Assembly: GCA_009741485.1 (NCBI GenBank)
Contig: CM019230.1
Coordinates: 6,358,377-6,422,376, forward strand
From: Malurus cyaneus samueli
Lineage: Eukaryota > Chordata > Aves > Passeriformes > Maluridae
Length of the DNA stretch: 64,000 nt
Reading direction: 5' to 3'
This document shows positions 35,160-48,500 of this stretch, piece by piece. How positions within the stretch are numbered: the first letter of the stretch is position 1; the number at the start of each line of letters is the position of its first letter. The position numbers and the translations under genes were made by a program. The notes below the pieces were generated by a model that was given only the letters and a program-made list of their open reading frames with translations, searched no databases and was not told where the DNA came from.

Positions 35160-36090
35160 GCGCTCCACGAGCCGCTCGGTGCCACTCTCTGATTGGCTGC
35201 AGCGCGCGCGCTGCTGAATTATTCATGAGCGCGCCGGATGAAAGAGAGGCGGAGCCGCGGCTCGCCCTGATTTACATACAAAGCCCCGCCCCCACATGCG
35301 GTTTGCATGCGGAGCCCCGCCCGGGGGCGGTCCCGACCCAGGCTGCCCGCGCCGAGGTGCCCCCCCCGCGGGCGCGAGCGGCCCGCCGCGCAGCTGAGGG
35401 GAGCGGGCGTGGAGCGGAGCGCGGCCGGGGCGGCCCGGCCCAGCCCCGCAGGTGAGCGCCGCTCGCTGGCCCGCACGGGGAGGCGGGAGGGGCCGGGAGG
35501 TCCGGTGAGGAGTCGGTCGGCGCGGCCCCGCAGAGCTCTCCGGGCGGCCCCGCCATGCCGCCCGTGCTGGGTGCGCGGCGGGGCGGCAGGCGCTCCCGGT
35601 ACCCCCCCCCGCGCGGTTCACATCGCCGTGCCCGGGCCGGCCGTGTCGGGGCTGCCCACACCTGAGACCCCGCCGCACCGCGGGGCACGGGCAGTGTGTG
35701 GCTTCCCGTGGAACTTCCATCGCTGGCGCCGAGGGCTGTTGGGTTTTGTTGGCTGTGTGTCCGTGCCCAGGCTCGCTGCGCTGTGTCTGTCCCGGCCGGA
35801 GCGCGCAGCCCCCGCGGGTACCGCGCGGCAGCTCCGCATCCCGGGATTCCCCGGGGAGGTGGCGGCTGTGGCCGCTGCGGGACTTCCTGCTCGGCCCTGG
35901 AGCGGGTCCGGGCCGGGGCCGCTGCCGGGGCTGCGGAGCCTCCTTGGGGGCTGCGGGAGCCGCTCCCGCCCCGTCCTGCGCTGGGAGATGCCCCTGCCCG
36001 CAGCCCGCCCCCGCCGGTCTCTGGTGCTGCCGCTGGCTCCAAGCAACGAGTCTTGGAGAAGACAAGAACAAGAGCTGCAGTGACTCTGAC
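35160..36090 (+). promoter_or_regulatory. LLGL2: LLGL2 CpG-island promoter
   Basis: A dense CpG block covering the presumed first exon and the start of intron 1. Visible sites are an inverted CCAAT box (ATTGG, 35192-35196), GC boxes at about 35283-35293 and 35314-35330, and an octamer-like GTTTGCAT at 35301-35308. No TATA box is seen. Placement is supported by synteny and by a donor (GCAG|GTGAGC) at 35451. Confidence 0.75.
35250..35451 (+). other. LLGL2: LLGL2 probable non-coding exon 1
   Basis: Inferred from the promoter elements and a strong donor (CCGCAG|GTGAGC) at 35451/35452. The next supported exon begins at 42421 and carries 5'UTR before the ATG, so an upstream untranslated exon is required. 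The 5' boundary is a guess. Confidence 0.5.
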
Positions 36091-39000
36091 TCCCTCGGGA
36101 TATTCTGTTAGCATTTTTTTTTTTGCTTTTCCTTCTGCCCGTATTAAATGCATCTTGTCACTGTTAGTGTGAGGCTTTTTTTCCCTTCCCAAAGTTGTGA
36201 GAACTTGCTGGATGAGGTAGCACTTTACTTCCAGCAGGCAGCAAACAGGTGTAACAAAACAGTGAAACAAGTTGTTCAGCCTTTGTTTCAGGTTGCCCTT
36301 CATTGTGCCACGGGAACAGGCTATTGCTGGTTTCTATCCTGCAGGAGAGGCTTAACCTTGGCTTTGGAGAAAGCTTTGTGTGCTTGTGTTTGGTGTTGTT
36401 GATGGTGTGAAGCAGCTGAAGCAGACTCTGGGTCTGTGTTTCTGCAGTCAGTGGCACAAAGCCTCGTGCTGGTGTGGGGATCGTGACAGGACAGGGGGAC
36501 AGCTCTGCTGAGATTGTAGAAAAGTTGTCTATTGTCAGGTCTCACTTGATGAGGAATGCTGCTCTTTGTAGTCATTTGAGAGCACTTCAGTCAACTGGAA
36601 TATCTGGCTTTACCAAGTCCCAGCTGAAGCTGAGTGCCCAAAGCAGCTGCCTGGTGATCTTAGCTTTGATTCTGGAAGCTGGTGCTTCTGGCAAGCGGAA
36701 TGCAAAGTGCTGGTACATCCCAGCGTGCATCCTGGCACGTTCCTTGTAAGGACAGCCTGGCCCATGGAGGAGATGAGGATGATCTGTGCCAGGAGTGAGC
36801 AGTCCCTAATCCTGCTCAGTGCTGCTTGTAGCCTCTCAAGGGGCTCCATATAACTCATTGCATTGGAAAGGGAGAAGAGTTCTCAAACATCTTCACAGGA
36901 TGGTGCTGAGGAATGTCTTTTATTTGGTTTTTGAACAAATTTCATCTGCTGCAACAGCTGACCAAAGAGAAGTGTTGCAGGAGTTAAACCAGTTGAGAGC
37001 TCTTTATCTTCCAGTGGCCTTCTGGTATGGTAACGTAATTATTCCCGGGAATTGCTTATGGAAGAGGTGTGTCTTTTCTTGGCTGACATAGAGGCTTGAG
37101 AAATGTCAAAGAGCAAGGGAGGTTTCAAACATATGTCTTGCAGTTAATACCTGGCAATAAAAGTATGTGATACTGTTAATACCTTCATCTTTCATTAAAA
37201 TATAAAAGGAGGGGCTGATTTGGTTTCTGTGCAGAAATTGTATGGCAACTCCAGTTCTCATATAAAAGTTTCTCATAGCTGGGTCTCTTTGTGTAGCTTT
37301 ATGAAACAAATGCGTTTGTGGTTTGCTCCACTGACCCACTGTGTGTAAAATGCTGCTCCAAAGTTACAAGCCATTCTTCTGTTTGATTCACACTCCTTTG
37401 CAAAGCCTACAAAGGGTTTTGCATCATTTGCAATGATGTTGTTCAGTGCAAAGACTTTGTTCTGCTGTAGCGTTTTGAAACTTCGTGTTGTCATGCCCCC
37501 ATGACAAGGAGAACACAATGGGAGTCATAATGACACACAAGGTTTGCACAATTCCCAAATTCATTGCAGGTGGGTGGTTCCTGGTAACTCCAGCACAAGG
37601 CTGTGGAAGTACATGAACTCGCCTGAGTTGTGTGATTGGTTTTCAATTATTTTTGAAGGGTTCTTGGAGAATCAATCTCAGATATCTTATTTAATGTTGT
37701 CTGTGTTTTGGGAGGGCAGCCACACACACATAGTGTTTCTTTATGAAATCCTTTTTAGAGGGTCTTCTGGTTTTCCTCTCTGACTGCTGTATGCAAGGTG
37801 CACCTGAACACTGTGCTGTTTATGAAACTGCAGGTGCTGGGGGGTAGCAGTGGCTCAGCAGTTGTGTAAGTGAGATCTCTGCATGGTCTCATTAAATTGA
37901 GATTAATGTTAGAGCATCTTCCTTATCCTGGGAAAAGGAGGTGATGTCTTACACTTCTCCCTGGGTACTGCAACTGCTCCTTCCCTTGCTTTAGCTGTTC
38001 TGCATGGCTTGTGCTTTCTTCTTGAATCTGCCTTGACAGCGTGTCACAGCCAAGCAGAGTGGTAGAGATGAACAGTTAAAGTATAGCTCAGGCTCATTTC
38101 ATTGATTGCAAGCTAAAATTCTTCTTAAACTCGTCCTTTCACAGTGAGTCACGGTGTCTGTAATCGATAAATGTGGTAAGTCTGGTAATGAAGTGATACT
38201 TTGCTCAGTTGGTGTGAGATCACTGGTCTAAGGAAGAGCTTTTTGCCGTGCAGTGACCCAGCCTCTGCTCTGTTGCTTCTGACTGTGTTGGTAACAGCAA
38301 CAAGGCAAACTCCTGGGTGCAGGAGAGAACCTGGTTCAGACAAGGCCATGGCAGTGACGGTTTGTTACAGCAGCACCAACTGCCTGGAGTTCAAACAAAG
38401 CTGCTTGATAAGGCCTCTTTTATTTTAGCATTGCTGATAAAGTGTTATCAGATGCATAGGTAGAAGTTCTCTCTCTAAGGACCTGTGAGCAGGAAGGAGT
38501 GCTGAGGGAGGAATGAGAAGGAGACCTAAATCAAGGAAGGATTTAAAAGTTCTCGAGATCTTTGCTGGCATTTTGAAAAGAAAGCTCTTGGACTGTATCC
38601 CGTTGAAAACCTGTGCAAGTTGAGTCAAGGTTGCCAAGGAAGCACACAGATGGTACCTTGCAACTCTGCTACGTGAGCAAAATAAACTCATTATGGATAT
38701 GTTTTTGTTGTGGGGTTAACTTGAGACTGCATCCACACTTAATACTGTCTACGTAGTAAAAACTTCTGACCTGGGCTTCCTCTTCTTGCAAGACTGGATT
38801 AACTTGTGTGATTGGGACTTACAACATTTTGGCTGGAAACTCTGCTCTCATGGGAGGACATAAGGGAAAATTGCAACAAATTTCTGCACAGGGTAATTCC
38901 CTGCAAAGCCTGTGCCAAGCTGATGGAGAAAATGATGGGAGAGTGTCTCAGCAAGCTGTTCACGGGCACCAAGACACGTGTGCAGAAGCAAGGAAGCCAA

Positions 39001-42000
39001 AGGAAAACGTGGAGCTCTGGATTGGTGACGCTCAGCAGTGAGGAACAATTAATGCTGCTCCTGGGAAGAAGCATTTGTCCTTCTGTTGAATGAGGGTTCT
39101 CACAGCATCTGAAATGAAGGGAGCTGAGCATGGAAGACAGAGTGAAATCTGGTTTTGATGTTAAACTGCTCCTTAGTCTGTGATTGGAAACAGGATTGTC
39201 TTGCAACTTGTGCTTTCTGTATGAATAGTGAGACTTTGCTTTGTGTCTGGATCTTATCAAATGAGGTGAAAAAGGGGACGTGGTTGTATTTAGCTGAACA
39301 TTCAGGTAACAGGGCAATAGGAACTCGATGTACAGGGCACTCTGAGCTCTGCTGTCAGGTGTCCATGTCCTCAGTGCCACCAAAGTTGGGTTGGCTCAGC
39401 CTTGGGCTATTGTTGCCTCTAAACAGCTGCCCTCAATGCATCTTGAAAGAAGAGAATGTTGCACATAGTTTCTGGTAAAAGACTCCTCTTTGAAAGCCTA
39501 AAGAATTGTTTCCCTGGAAAATGAGAACATTAGATACATGCAGACCTGGCATAGCTTCAGAGGCTACTGGAGAATTCCTCTCTGGCTACTTGTAGCCACA
39601 ACTGTTACCAGATGGTTGTAAATGCTGACTGGCAGACAACTGCGGAGCACATGGGGCTGGAGTTTTATGTAAGACTCCAAAGGTGTGTGGGAGAGAAAAT
39701 GTCCTGCTAAAATGTAAATGTGCATCTGGAAGATAAGATTATGCAGATTGTGGAATCTATTTCTAGAATTAGAAGAGATACTTGCTTATTGTATTAAAAC
39801 CAAAATGCTTCTCTTTGATAAGAGCCTTGTTATCTTGTGATGATAACTCTGCTTGGACAACCTGTGCTGCAGTAGATGCTGTTCCTTTGTTGCCTTTGCT
39901 CAAAACTGCTTTTCCTCCCATCCTCTCCTGTACTGTGACACTCAAGGTCTGTTTGCTCAGAAAGAAGCTCTGATATCACTCAATGATAGGCGACTTTCAT
40001 AGTTTGCCTTCTCTGATCCTCTCAGCCCTTCAGGGTGATGGTTCTTCAAGTGAGTTACTGGTCAGTTCAGAACTACCACACTTCTCAGCCTGTTGAACAA
40101 GTTGTTGTGGGCTGGAGTGTGAGTGTTGGAGCTCTTGCATAAGCAGGCTCAAGCTGCATGCTTCTGGATGCAATTAATATTTCAGGGTAAAACATTCTAG
40201 CGAGGTGCTCAATGTGAAGTTGTGTCTCTCTCAAATCAAACCCCTTCTTTGCTCCTAACACAGAGTTTTGTTTCTGCTGGCACAGCTGAGGTCTCTTGTT
40301 CAAAAGTGGGAAGGGTAATTAGCAGAGTTTCTCTGTGGGTTTGCCTCGTTTAACAGGTCCAGGATATTGATTGACAGAGGGAAAGGGTGCGTCTCCTTGG
40401 CACTTTCCTTTCCTTGTCTGGCTAAGGGCAAGTTGTGTGTTATACATGGGTGTGATACGCTCTCCTTTCGTTGCACAGCGCCTTGTCACTGCTCTGTAAC
40501 TTTTGCTAACTTAAAGTGAATGTAGCTTTGTGAAAATACACCCCTCTCTCAGGGATGTCTGGTGAAAGAAGACTTATGATCTGATACTATTTTGGAAATT
40601 TCCGTTGAGGTACTAAATCACTGCAGAAGGACTTACTTTCCAAGTGAACTACATTTTTATTCTTCCCCTTTTTTTGGGGGGGGTTCTCATACATTGTTTC
40701 TGTGCACATTCTTCACCCCTGCATGTGCTGATGGCTCACAAACACAGATTCCTGTAGCTGCCCTGCTCAGAGCCAGATTTTCCTCATGGTGATTGATGCT
40801 GCCAGTGATCGAGGTGCCTGGAATGTCACCTAGGTGATCTTAGTCATTCTAGGGACTAAGTGACCCCATAATTGCTCCTCTGAACCAGGACTGCATCACA
40901 GCCTTTTGGGGAGGTCAGGGCCCTGCTGCACAGGTGGCTGGAGATGCTGGAGTGTGAGCAGGGAAGGTGAAAGGGCAGTAGTGCAACAAAGAGGTACAAG
41001 TTCAAGCTCAGGGAGTTTCTAAAGGGAGTTCTCAAAATATGCCTGTGGAGCATCCTGTTTATCACACCATTTCCTTCTTTTGGACCTTCACAGCGGGTGC
41101 AAGGCCTTGCTAGGAACCCTTTGAAAAACAGCTAGAGCTCCTCAGGAATGGCTGCTTTAAGTCATTCTCCAAAGGCCATTGTTGCTGCAAGAGCTCAGAG
41201 ATAACCACCTTGTTTCCAGCTGGGCTATTCCCATCTGTACAGCTGTGAAAACTCCTCCCCTCAGTCACTCACACCTCCAGCCCCACTTTTGAAGGGTCCA
41301 AAGCTTTCTGTTCACTTGTCAGTCCCCCTGTGGTGCTCCTGGTCCTTTTCTTTCCCATACATCAGCCCCCTGCTCCCCACCTTGCTGTAGGTGTGTATGA
41401 ACCTCTTCTGACGTGGAAGATCCATTCTGATCCTTTGTTGCACCCCACAAGTTCTGACCACCACTGTACATGTGTTGTGTGCAGAGCAGCTGGCAAATTG
41501 CTCCTTGCCCAACAAATTAAAATAAAATACCAAGTGGAGTGTGTGTAAACTGCAGCCTGTGAGAGATGGCCAAGGCAGGCAGGAGCTCTTACACCAGGGT
41601 GAGTTGTTAGGATGTGAATTTAAACCTTTGCTCTTGAGCTGGCAGAGTTTTGCTTGTCTCTTAACACCTCTGCAGAGGGGAGATGTGACAACCTCCTGAG
41701 CTGGACAGAACAGGAGGTTGGAGCCTGGTATTCCCCATGTCAGGTCTGATTTGTCCTGTTTGGATCCTCCTGTCGCTGTGAGACACCAGGCACTGGGACA
41801 GGCTGTGGTTGTGCTTCAGCTGCACGGTGAATTGCAGGTGCAGAATTCCCTTCCCCTACCCCCATCTCCAGCAGGGAGTTTGGCTTGATATTTTACAAAA
41901 GCAAGTTAATAATTAATGTGGCTCCCCTGCAGGCAGCACAGCGCCCTTTCTGCCGTGCCCATGGAGAGACCTGAAAATGTGATTCTTTCTCTTTTTGACT

Positions 42001-42420
42001 CAATAATAGCTGGAGGGTTACCTGGGGTGAGAACTGATGCTAGTCAATAATGCCTGAGCCTGGGAGTTGGCCTTTAGGTTGGGTTTGTCTGAGCGTTTAT
42101 GCAAATACTACAGTTTTGCCTTTTCTTTGGATAAGGTCAGCTCAAGGGATCGAAAAATGGCCAAGTGCAAGACCCCTTTTAAAATCCCCTTGTTTTATCT
42201 GTACTGGTTTGCTTTGTCAATGTGAAAATGGAATTTTGTGAGGTGCTGCATCAGAGAGCTGTGCTGGGCTGGTGTCAGGTTTTAGTCACTCGATAGTGAT
42301 GTTGTCTCAGTCTGCTCTGGCTGATTTGTTACCTGCTAAACCAAAATAAATAACCTACTTCTGCCTGTTTTCTGCTCAGGCTGCCTTTGTTTATATGGCT
42401 TTGCTTTTCTCTTTTGTTAG
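35452..42420 (+). other. LLGL2: LLGL2 intron 1 (about 7 kb)
   Basis: A CpG-rich start fading into ordinary AT-richer intron. No exon, RNA gene or clear transposon was recognised inside. Alternative first exons are possible but cannot be called from sequence alone. Confidence 0.6.
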
Positions 42421-42453
42421 GATTTTTGTTGCCAAGATACTACAGCGAGGAAG

Positions 42454-42528
42454 ATGAGAAGGTTCTTAAGACCCGGACATGATCCAGTGCGAGAGAGGCT
42501 CAAACGCGACCTGTTCCAGTTTAACAAG
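42454..42528 (+). CDS. LLGL2: LLGL2 coding exon 1 (transcript exon 2)
   Basis: The exon begins at 42421 after TTTTGTTAG with 33 bases of 5'UTR. The ATG (AAGATGA, A at -3) opens 25 codons with the conserved basic N-terminus. Donor AAG|GTACAG. Confidence 0.96.
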
Positions 42529-45500
42529 GTACAGGGCTTTCCTCAGACTTCAAGGCAAATCTATTCTGAGCCACTGCACCCTGCAAAGGGAGGGATAAAC
42601 TACTTGAGTGTGGGTGGAAAAGTTAAATTTAGGAGAGGTGGTTTGTTCTCTTTCTCGGTTCTGTCCCTTTTTCCCCTCGATGTGCCTGAGTAGTTTCCTT
42701 TAAGCTCCTGGGCATGTTCTCAATTCTGGCTCTCCTTTTTAAGAGGAAGGATGTTGTGATGCTGTTGGGTGGCATTTGCTGTAAGAAGACATCTTCACAG
42801 CAAGTTTTTTATCTTCTGAGTGGTCTGTCACTCGCTGTGCTATGTGCTGGGACTCTTTCTGCCATAGGTAGTCCTTGTTAGGAAAATAAACATTTTTCTA
42901 AATAAAAACTTTTTCTAAATAAACATTTTTTCTAAAGATACGCATAAGCCACAGCTTGTGATGCAGCTGAAACCAGAGTTCTTTGTCCCTGATTATACTT
43001 TGGCTTTACAAGTATGCCTCTGCTTTTAAATGTGAATTTAAAAGGCTGTGCTAGCACCTAGGCAGCACAATGGCCATTAATAATGAATTTACTATTATCT
43101 TAGTGTGAATCTGTTTCTAGGTTTTTTTCCCCTTCTCTCTCTGAAGAAGAAATGGCAATGGCTGTGCTATCTATCCAACACTGGGCATTTTCTTTTGAGC
43201 CCTGGCCAGGAGCACAGTGCTTTTATCTCTGGAAATGCCTGGTATTAAATCATTGCTAGACTAATGGCTACTTACACCTTCTTTGGGGAGCAGAAATATA
43301 GTTGTAAGATTTGTATTTCCGAGGTTTAAATGGAATTTTGCTGAAAAGCATAATGGATAAATGAAATCAGCCTAGGAAATAGCCTCCTTGATTGGTTAGA
43401 ACTGTAGTGTGGATGGATACTTGAAGTGGAACTGTGGATATTTGAGGTGAATGATTTAATGTGATTGGTACTAAGTGACACCAATTCCATGCATACCTCC
43501 CTGCCCTTGGAGAGACAAAGGAGCTCAAAAAGGTTTCAGGTCTGTTTTCTGCCCTGCTACCAGGAGGAAATCCTAGTGCAGATGCAGTAGAAAATCACTG
43601 AAAGCAGACCAGGATTGAGTTGTTTGCATCCAGCTGAATGCAGTGTCAGCTTCAGAAAAGACATCCTAGGGATGGGTCAGAATTGCTAATGAGCATATAA
43701 AATTATATATATCTTGGAAAAACCTTTGTTATTTTGAGGATGTCTCTTCCTTGACTATCCCTTTCACTTATTAGAATGTTTGGCTCAGTTTTACCTGCCA
43801 GAGACACACTAATTTGGATAATGCAAAACAGGGTTGAAAGAGGTAGCTTTTGCAACAGAGGAAAACTTCCAAATATATTAGAAGCTGACATCAGGATTTG
43901 TGACTCCATTTGATTCAGTCCTGAAGGTAGCTATTGCATCTTGTGTCTAGGGAGCCACCTACCTTGGGCACTTCCTAATGGCTTACTCTCATTAACAGCT
44001 TGGTAATTAAAGGCCTTGTAAAATGCATTTGCACCTTTAAGCCACAGTAACTTGTTCTTTTCTAATATGAATCAGAAGAGAATGAACATTATACACAGAA
44101 TCTTTTACACTTTTTTCTTGCATAAAACTGAGGGTTTTTTTCCCAAGCTCTGTCTCCCATTCCAGTATTTCCAGAGATAATGGGTCATTTGAAAGCTTCT
44201 ACCCTTTGATCCAATAAAAATCTACTCACAGCTAGCTAGACTGAGAAAATCTGGGAAAGTCAGACCTTAATTCTGAGCTGTTGAAGGTTGTGGCTCCAAG
44301 GAGCCAAGAATCATAGTGCTCTGTGTGCCAAGGCTGTCCTGCTCTAATGTGCTATTAGAGCAAGCCCATTAGTGCTGGTAAGCAGGTTTTAAAACACTTG
44401 TTATTTGAGGTATTTGAAAGACTTCTGGTTAAGAACCTGCTTGGGAAATATTTTGTGGGACTGCAAAGTTGCTGATCAGAGAAATTGCATGGTGGATTTG
44501 CACCTCTTCAGTGTGTGATGCGGGCCATGACTAAAGGGAAGGTCTGTGCCTTAAAGGTGCTGGGGATTCCTGCCCTCGTTTTACACTGAAGCTGAATATA
44601 AATGCAGATTTATACAGATTTAGTATCATATAGTGGAATGTATTTGACCATGCTGACCTAGAATGGATTTTAAAGTCTGTTTAATTTGTGTGGTGGTGGA
44701 TTTTTGTTTGTTTGTTTACTCTGACAGGTATAAATAGGCTGTGATCTTTTTACTGACTCTCTCTTGCATTTCTGTTCCGGGTAAGAGATGCTCCAGATGG
44801 TTTTAAAGGACTGATTGATGGCTGGACTAGCACTTCAAACTCTTCAAACTTGTGTTTGTTTCAAAAAACACCTTCCTAAATTCTGCTAGTCACTTAGCTT
44901 TGCATATCTGTTTCTCTGTGTGAGTAAGAACTTCCCCTGCTTGTGTGTACCTGTTGCAAGAATCTGTTTTTAGCTCCGTGGATAGAATGAAGGATAAGGT
45001 ATGTGGACTTGGCAGTCTACTTCTTTGAGTTTATCCTGCTTTTGGAAGTAGTATTTGGATGCCTTTGGCTCAGTCCAAATTCTGCAGAAGGAACATGTTC
45101 AGGCTGGCATTGTCAGACGAGATGATGGGTAACACACAGGTGAACCAGCCTGTCTTACAGCTGAATGTTTCCCAACTGGGAACATTGCATTTAATTTATG
45201 GCTTTGTGTTTTTTCCCCTGTTTTTCTCAAGGCCTTCCTGCCCCCTTTGCTGCTGGGTGTGATGGACAGCTCACCTGAAATCTGAATTAGTGTCTGTGCA
45301 AAGCCGAGTTAGCACATACAGGCTTCATTGTTTCTTCAAAAGATGAATGAACAAAGGGATGGGCTTTGTGTTGCCTGTGGTGGGGTTTGTCTCTGCTCTG
45401 TCATAAAACAATCCGAGAGGAGAAGCAGAGACAAGGGAAAGGAGGAAGACAGAATTTCATCGGCACAGCTTTAGTGTGGGCTGGGAGCAACTGTTCAGCT

Positions 45501-48500
45501 TGGCCACATTTTTCCTGCAGTAAATATGACTGACACGAAGCATTTCTGTCAGTGCTACTGACACCAGGCTTGCCTGAGTCTGACAAAACTGTGGAGAATG
45601 AAAAAAAAATTCCTACCTTGCCCCAAAGAAACAAAGGCTCTTTTGAGAAGGAGGGCACTTTGTGGGCACTCCGGTTTCTTATTTCAGCTCTGTTGAAAGG
45701 CTGCATTGTAACCTCTGCTGCCTCCGGCCCCCCTCTCTCCCCTTTGCTGGGTTTACCTGCTGGGCAGGTGAAAGGATTTGCTGATGAAAGCTGCCGAGAG
45801 AGGGGAGGGAAGGAGGGCAGCCCAAAACTGCCTTGATGTGATTTAACAACTGGCTGCAAATGAGTACAAGGAAAAGATCTGGGTAATCAGGACAGTGAAT
45901 GTGAATGCCTGGCCCTGGTGGTGTCAAATGCAGCCCAAAAGCCACCTGAAGCCTTTATTGCCCAGCTGTGGAAACAAATGAATGATAAAAGACAGAGTTA
46001 TCTTTGTCACATCTTCTGGGCTTGAGGATTCAGAGCTATCAGAAGCCTTTGGTACAGTTCCCTTCTCTCTGGGAGCAGTTGTATAGCACACTGTGGTTGT
46101 TACTGATACCTCTCTTTTACAAATTTGTCTGTGCAATGGGGGGTTCTTCAAATTTTCGGTTAAATGAAAACCTGGAGGAAAAAAAAAATCACCCTTCTAA
46201 TTATTATTACTGAATGATACACACTTGGTTATTCAGTTCATAGGTTTCATACTTGAAAATTAAAGCTTTTATTGACTTGTCTAATGTGTTTACAAATTAA
46301 CACATCAAACCCAAGATATAATTAGGCCAGTATTAAGTCTGGTGTTGACAGCTTCCTAACAGGCAGTGCAGTATTGTATAAGTCATGGTTTTCTGGGAGT
46401 TATGGTTAAAGCTTTATCTTCTGGGCTGGATGAAATCTCAGAATAATCACAGTTTCTAATTGATGTGTCACAGAAAATTGCACTTAGTTGTGCTGATAAC
46501 ATGACAGTGACTGTGAACAAGTTGAAACTAAAACTAACAGGGAGTTACAGTGGTGTCTCACTAACAAGTTCCTCACTTTGTTTTGGGTGAGAGTGGAATG
46601 GTGTTTATTGCCTGTGCTACACCTGATTCATTTAAATTTTGATTTGTTGTTGTGATAACGTGTTACCTTGGATCTTCTTCCCAGAATTTTGCACCATAGC
46701 TTCATCCTCCCACAACTTTGACAATTAGGAAGCTTTTCTGTGTTGTCTCAGTAGCTATCACAGTGCAGAGAAATTCCTCTTTGCCTTTTGCTGGATTAGG
46801 AAACTGCCCTGTTTCAATTCTGAGTCCGTAGATAAATTCCTAATTTCATACAGTCTCCTCTAGAAAGTTTTATATGTGTAGCTATGCAAAGGTTGGTTAG
46901 CAGCAGTTTCAAAGGTGACATTAAAAATACTGATTTCTCAAAATTTGTTTTTAATAGTACAAACCTGATGCTTAAATTACCTTCTTAGAATATAAATAGG
47001 TATGGCTGGAGATTAAATTGTCATAAAAGGAAGCAAACTCAGTGGTCTTGGAGCTTGTAGTAGCAATCTTACTACCTACAAAAGGTACAAAATTAGTAAC
47101 CATTCTTTTGCCCAACCTAATGAGTTGGCAAACAGAAAATTGGGAAATGCTCCAATATTTCCAGTTTCATCTTCTAAAGAGGCTCACCTTCCCCTAAGAG
47201 CACCTCAGGCTGGGGTAACCAATATTTAGAGGAGGGAGGTCTTTTCTTGCAGCTTAGGAACTGTGATCAAATGGGTGAAACTGAAGCAAACTGGCAGCCC
47301 CTGGAGTCAGCTGGATCCTCCTGTGCTGTGTCTTTGAGCAGGACATTAAAGAGCTTTCAGCAGCTGGGGCACCTCGGGCTATGGTCTGACCACACAAATG
47401 AAACCGGCTCCATTTGATTCTCGTGCAGGGGATTAAGTTGGGAAATCACTATGCAGGAAATAAAATCCAGGTGCAACTTTTAGGCTGAATGAAGCATAAA
47501 ACTTAAGTGATGTGGTAGCTTTCCTTCAAATATGTGATGGAAATGAGGATGGGAGTGAGGTGCAAGTTCTGTGGATGGAGCGTTCTCTGATTTATTTTTT
47601 TTTTCAGTAGTGAGTGTAATGAATTCTTATTCTGTAGCTGGCCAGCTTGCCTTAGAAGAAGGTATTTTTCAGAAGCTGGGCCTGTAAGGATGAGTGTTTT
47701 CCAGGAAGCATCCCTATTACTCTGTGAGCATACCAGCCTTTTTACCTGGCTGTGTTTTGGTGCATTCTGGTTTTGCCTAACCCAGGATCAGAGCTGTGCA
47801 TTAGCACTTCTGAAAACCTCCCTGAGCTGTTTTCCAGGCAGCCTGGAAAACAGCATCCTGTAAGCTTGGATGGCAGGATATTATTCCCTGGTGTGGAAAT
47901 GCATCAGCCATGCTCACTGTGCTGTGTACAAATGCTCCAAATCTCCCTCGTGGAGCAGTGTAAATTGTACTTTGGGGGAGCCACCAAGGCCAAGCAACAC
48001 TGCTCTCTGTGACAGTGACATCTTTTTAGCCCCAAATGGCTTTGAATTACTCTGAGGTGGCCTAGCAGGCTCCTGCTCTCATTAAATTCCAGTGATCCTC
48101 ATGCTCCCTGTGGAAAATGGATGTGGATTACATTAGTTTTCCTGGCTGCCTATAGGAAATCTCTTTTATTTCCTCGATGAAATTTGCAGCTTCCTTCACT
48201 CTCAGCTCTGCTTTGCCTTGCACCATTTCTTCATGCCAGCCACCAAGAGCAGGTCAGGAAGGCTGACCCGTGTGGAATTTGGCAGATAAAGCTGGTCTTA
48301 CAGCTCACAGCATTTGTGTCAGACTCTGGAATTGTGCTGAGCAGTTGGTTTGCAGCAGTGCAGCTGATGTGGAGTGATGGAGTGTGTTGTATTGACCAAG
48401 CTGTGCTTGTGCAGAGTTATTTATAATCTTAACATTGAGAGCTGCTTGGGCTCCTGTTTTCAGAATGTTTCTCTTTCATTTCTGGATATCCTGGCTGTGG

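Noticed and set aside
34846..35185. Lys/Gly/Arg-rich repetitive minus-strand frames
   Set aside because: They are translations of the GC-rich minisatellite, with no start context or transcript support.
35223..36303. Long open frames (up to 343 codons) on the minus strand across the LLGL2 CpG island
   Set aside because: High GC lowers stop frequency. The peptides are Ala/Pro/Arg/Gly-rich without domains, typical of CpG-island shadows.
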